Positions 63,501-64,000 of a DNA stretch of 64,000 nt are shown piece after piece. This DNA is from an uncultured Prevotellaceae bacterium (GTDB taxonomy: Bacteria; Bacteroidota; Bacteroidia; Bacteroidales; Muribaculaceae): contig CAMVPC010000013.1 in assembly GCA_947169265.1 (NCBI GenBank), positions 1 to 64,000 of the forward strand, in the 5' to 3' direction. How positions within the stretch are numbered: the first letter of the stretch is position 1; every line of letters starts with the position of its first letter. Below the pieces are notes generated by a model. That model saw only the letters and a list, made by a program, of their open reading frames with translations. It was not told the DNA's origin and did not search any database. The translations under genes and the position numbers were made by a program.

Positions 63501-64000
63501 ACCGTGACACCAAGGACGTGAAAATTGTAGTTACCGAGGTGCAGGGCGGCGACAAGACATTCTGGAGTGAATTCGGCCAATATGCCACCCGTGTGCTCAT
63601 GAGTGTCAAGAGCGTGAATGTGAAGTGGCGCAAAACGCGCTCGATGTCGGTGCCACAGTTCATCCCCGATGTCGGCGATATCTTTGGCCAAAGCACCCAT
63701 TACGATGTGATGGCGCCGGGTCTCGATTTCGCTTTTGGCTTTGTGGACGAAAGTTATATTGATAAAGCCAAGCAGCGTGGCTGGTTGCTTAACGACCAGT
63801 CGATGACCTCACCGGCACTATTCGCGCGCACCGAGGAATTCACCATAGAGGCCCAAATTGAGCCTATCAAGGGCTTGAAGATTAACCTGACGGGAAACCG
63901 TACCGACAACCGCACGAATCAAGTCCAGTTTATGTATGACGATCCCACCACCATCTATACCGGTAGCTACACCAAGACCCATGTGGCCATCGCTACTGCC
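57530..64000 (+). CDS. sprA: SprA/Sov-type translocon of the type IX secretion system (partial, C-terminus cut by window)
   Basis: The first 2157 codons of a giant outer-membrane protein; no stop occurs before the window ends. It starts MRKRSKKKYGILWLGLL, a signal sequence, and continues with a SprA N-terminal region (LNFKMTYN-like KMKFNMTYNTDATFDFDNKN), the GSSLIRGSAALFGIKTKLQFGKL segment, and many Tyr/Asn-rich barrel strands (IDDFESTQSGIDLRSPYSW, FWLLDPFLDPD). SprA forms the 36-strand pore through which T9SS cargo leaves; family members have about 2400-2500 residues. Long frames on the opposite strand (up to 806 codons) are artefacts of codon bias. Confidence 0.95.
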   Translation, partial: MRKRSKKKYGILWLGLLTVLALFNVDSVAQYTRSTLTPPPPVPDTRTDNGNKRNKKKDRPIDMRYDVHKTIPESYDDLKEGEYAADLKNPSNITTTAEYDYETGCYVIHTRVGDNDIVTPFILSADEYNNITMRQSMMEYYRKKNAESAEEKAKNPFNFLDMQFGLGPLDKIFGPGGVQLKTQGSVQIKMGVKTNKTDNPALSVAARRKTYFDFDQKIQATVSASVGDKMKFNMTYNTDATFDFDNKNLKLAYEGKEDEIIKNIEAGNVSMTTGSSLIRGSAALFGIKTKLQFGKLTATALVSQQNSQSQTVNTKGGAQTTPFYVTADKYDQNRNFFLSHYFRDHYDEWCAKLPLVSSGINITRIEVWVTNKRGNYDNSRNILAFMDLAEDSHLNNSHWVPDYGATVPDNSSNNLLAEIKDTYPEARYISQVATTLEPLRAFGIDGGTDYEKIESARLLSSNEYTLNSALGYIQLKTALSGDEALAVAFQYTYGGRTYQVGEFSGDITSTDQSLYVKMLKSTTVSPRTPMWHLMMKNVYSLGAYQMQRTNFKLNIKYLSDTTGTELNYINAGDVAGMPLLEVMNLDRLDANNEFHRDGRFDYITGYTVNESSGKIIFPVVEPFGSHLRKRINNDQVAKDYVYQELYDSTLTVAQQYQDKNKFVLSGEYQASSGNTINLNAMNVPRGSVVVTAGGVVLTENSDYTVDYNMGTVTITNQSIIDAGTNISVSLENQSTFSQQRKTLLGLDLDYAFNKDFHIGGTLMHYGEKSLTEKVSIGDEIVNNTIWGVNMSYKGKFMWLTNLLNKIPTVNATAPSTINFTGEFAQLIPHQSRTGSNAGSSYIDDFESTQSGIDLRSPYSWFLASTPYDPSAGGLFPEAGLSNNVDYGKNRALLSWYYIDRLFTQRNSSYAPGYIKNDLDQLSNPYVREIPYSEVFPGRELNYGESSTIQTLNLSFYPKERGPYNLDADNIDSEGYLLNPEKRWGGIMRKLDNTNFEQSNIEYVQFWLLDPFLDPDNPNYEGGDLYINLGEVSEDILKDGLKSYENGLPYTDEENPYISETNWGKVSTQTSMTYAFETAEGARVRQDVGLNGISSEQEKTFPSYKAFTDQLRTVLPSNTIARMEEDPFSPLNDPATDDYHFYRGYDYDEQRLSILERYKHYNGTEGNSLSVEDASDALYQSARSVPDVEDINQDNTLNEYERYFQYRVSIRPEDLQVGTNFIIDKQDAVAYTRNGKELKVTWYQFSIPLREYEKKVGSINDFSTIRFIRMFMTGFKETTHLRFASYDLVRGEWRNYNYNLNQRGDAPAEGSINVNAVNIEENASREPVNYVLPPGVTRIVDGGHSQITQLNEQSMQMKVEGLQPGDARGVYRNTSLDLRIYKRLQMFVHNEAFVNDVTNLQNGDVSLFIRLGSDVKNNYYEYEVKLDVTPPGRYNNNSSADRLRVWPENNMIDIDLDLLPGVKKSRNAAKMSGDESVGYAIRYAQQDPDHPNNTVYVRGNPSLSEVRVIMIGVRNNTNSTKDFVVWADELRVTDFESDGGWAAKANMVLNMSDIATVNVGWHRETNGFGSVDQGLKSRRLDDYNQYNVAVQVDLGRFVPEKVKLKAPIYYSYSNERTTPKYNPLDQDVLLSDALDACDTKAQKDSINNYAVTQRTSKNFSVSGLKFDVKSKNPMPWDPANFTFSYSFSKQHRSDPDNTYENTNDYRGSMQYNWTPYSKPFKPFDKMIDAKNKHMKFFKDWEFHYLPASLAFSTNISRYYYEQQTRNETDVAVELPVSVSKNFLWDRQFALSWNFTKSISVSFNSQTTAHILEPLGQVNKKLFPDRYRDWRDSVWQSIKDLGTPWAYNQSFTASYKAPFSAIPILSFITANATYNATYNWNRGTTVADVFSGNNIANQSSINVDGRLNLDQFYNKVPYLQEVNKRFSGNGAAAKNKKKPKRFDRTFKLAADTSTVVKHNMNVKKVKVSATTTDGKRYPIEYKVVDANNIEVLNRDTKDVKIVVTEVQGGDKTFWSEFGQYATRVLMSVKSVNVKWRKTRSMSVPQFIPDVGDIFGQSTHYDVMAPGLDFAFGFVDESYIDKAKQRGWLLNDQSMTSPALFARTEEFTIEAQIEPIKGLKINLTGNRTDNRTNQVQFMYDDPTTIYTGSYTKTHVAIATA

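Overview
The window looks like a chromosomal segment of a Bacteroidales bacterium, probably Muribaculaceae or a Prevotella-like relative (family placement is inference). The evidence is near-consensus Bacteroidetes promoters (TTTG, 19-22 nt, TAnnTTTG), mostly weak Shine-Dalgarno sequences, a SprA/Sov-type type IX secretion translocon gene, a BspA-like leucine-rich-repeat protein with a dockerin-like end, a ribosomal protein S16 with a long Ala/Glu/Lys tail, and a split LysO. I see no prophage, insertion sequence, CRISPR array or plasmid origin.

Layout. 1-5.8 kb: tRNA-Gln, rpsP, priA (reverse) and groES-groEL. 5.9-19.3 kb: a forward exopolysaccharide/capsule operon behind one strong promoter and a long, hairpin-rich leader. 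It encodes a WecA-type initiating transferase, Wza-like lipoprotein, Wzc-like tyrosine kinase with a (Tyr-Gly)n tail, WecC-type dehydrogenase, EpsG-like protein, Wzx flippase, Wzy-like polymerase, two glycosyltransferases, a TupA-like ATP-grasp protein and a hexapeptide acyltransferase. Together these suffice for building a repeat unit, flipping, polymerising and exporting it, although WecB is not in the window. 19.3-23.5 kb: a convergent four-gene reverse operon (DUF354 glycosyltransferase, Gfo/Idh/MocA oxidoreductase, TIM-barrel protein, secreted DUF4855 protein).

23.7-27.2 kb: the translation operon thrS-infC-rpmI-rplT. 27.4-31.3 kb: trkA-trkH potassium uptake, split lysO, and two identical tandem tRNA-Glu genes. 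31.5-36.7 kb: a secreted DUF362 protein translationally coupled to a TonB-dependent receptor, a VanZ-like protein, a small anchored basic protein, a 37-codon micro-ORF coupled to a cation diffusion facilitator, and a 64-residue helical protein. 36.8-40.3 kb: tgt-lptG and hemW. 40.3-47.2 kb: a five-gene tripartite ABC efflux operon (TolC, HlyD, double ATPase, two permeases) divergent from an AraC-type regulator. 47.2-50.5 kb: an EamA transporter and mutS2.

50.8-54.2 kb: the most accessory-looking part. A small PD-(D/E)XK-fold protein sits directly upstream of the BspA-like repeat protein, behind a transcribed leader that holds a ~115 bp imperfect palindrome. 54.4-64 kb: cdsA, an MltF-like transglycosylase, ruvA and the first 2157 codons of sprA, cut by the window edge. 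Long open frames antisense to thrS and sprA are treated as composition artefacts.
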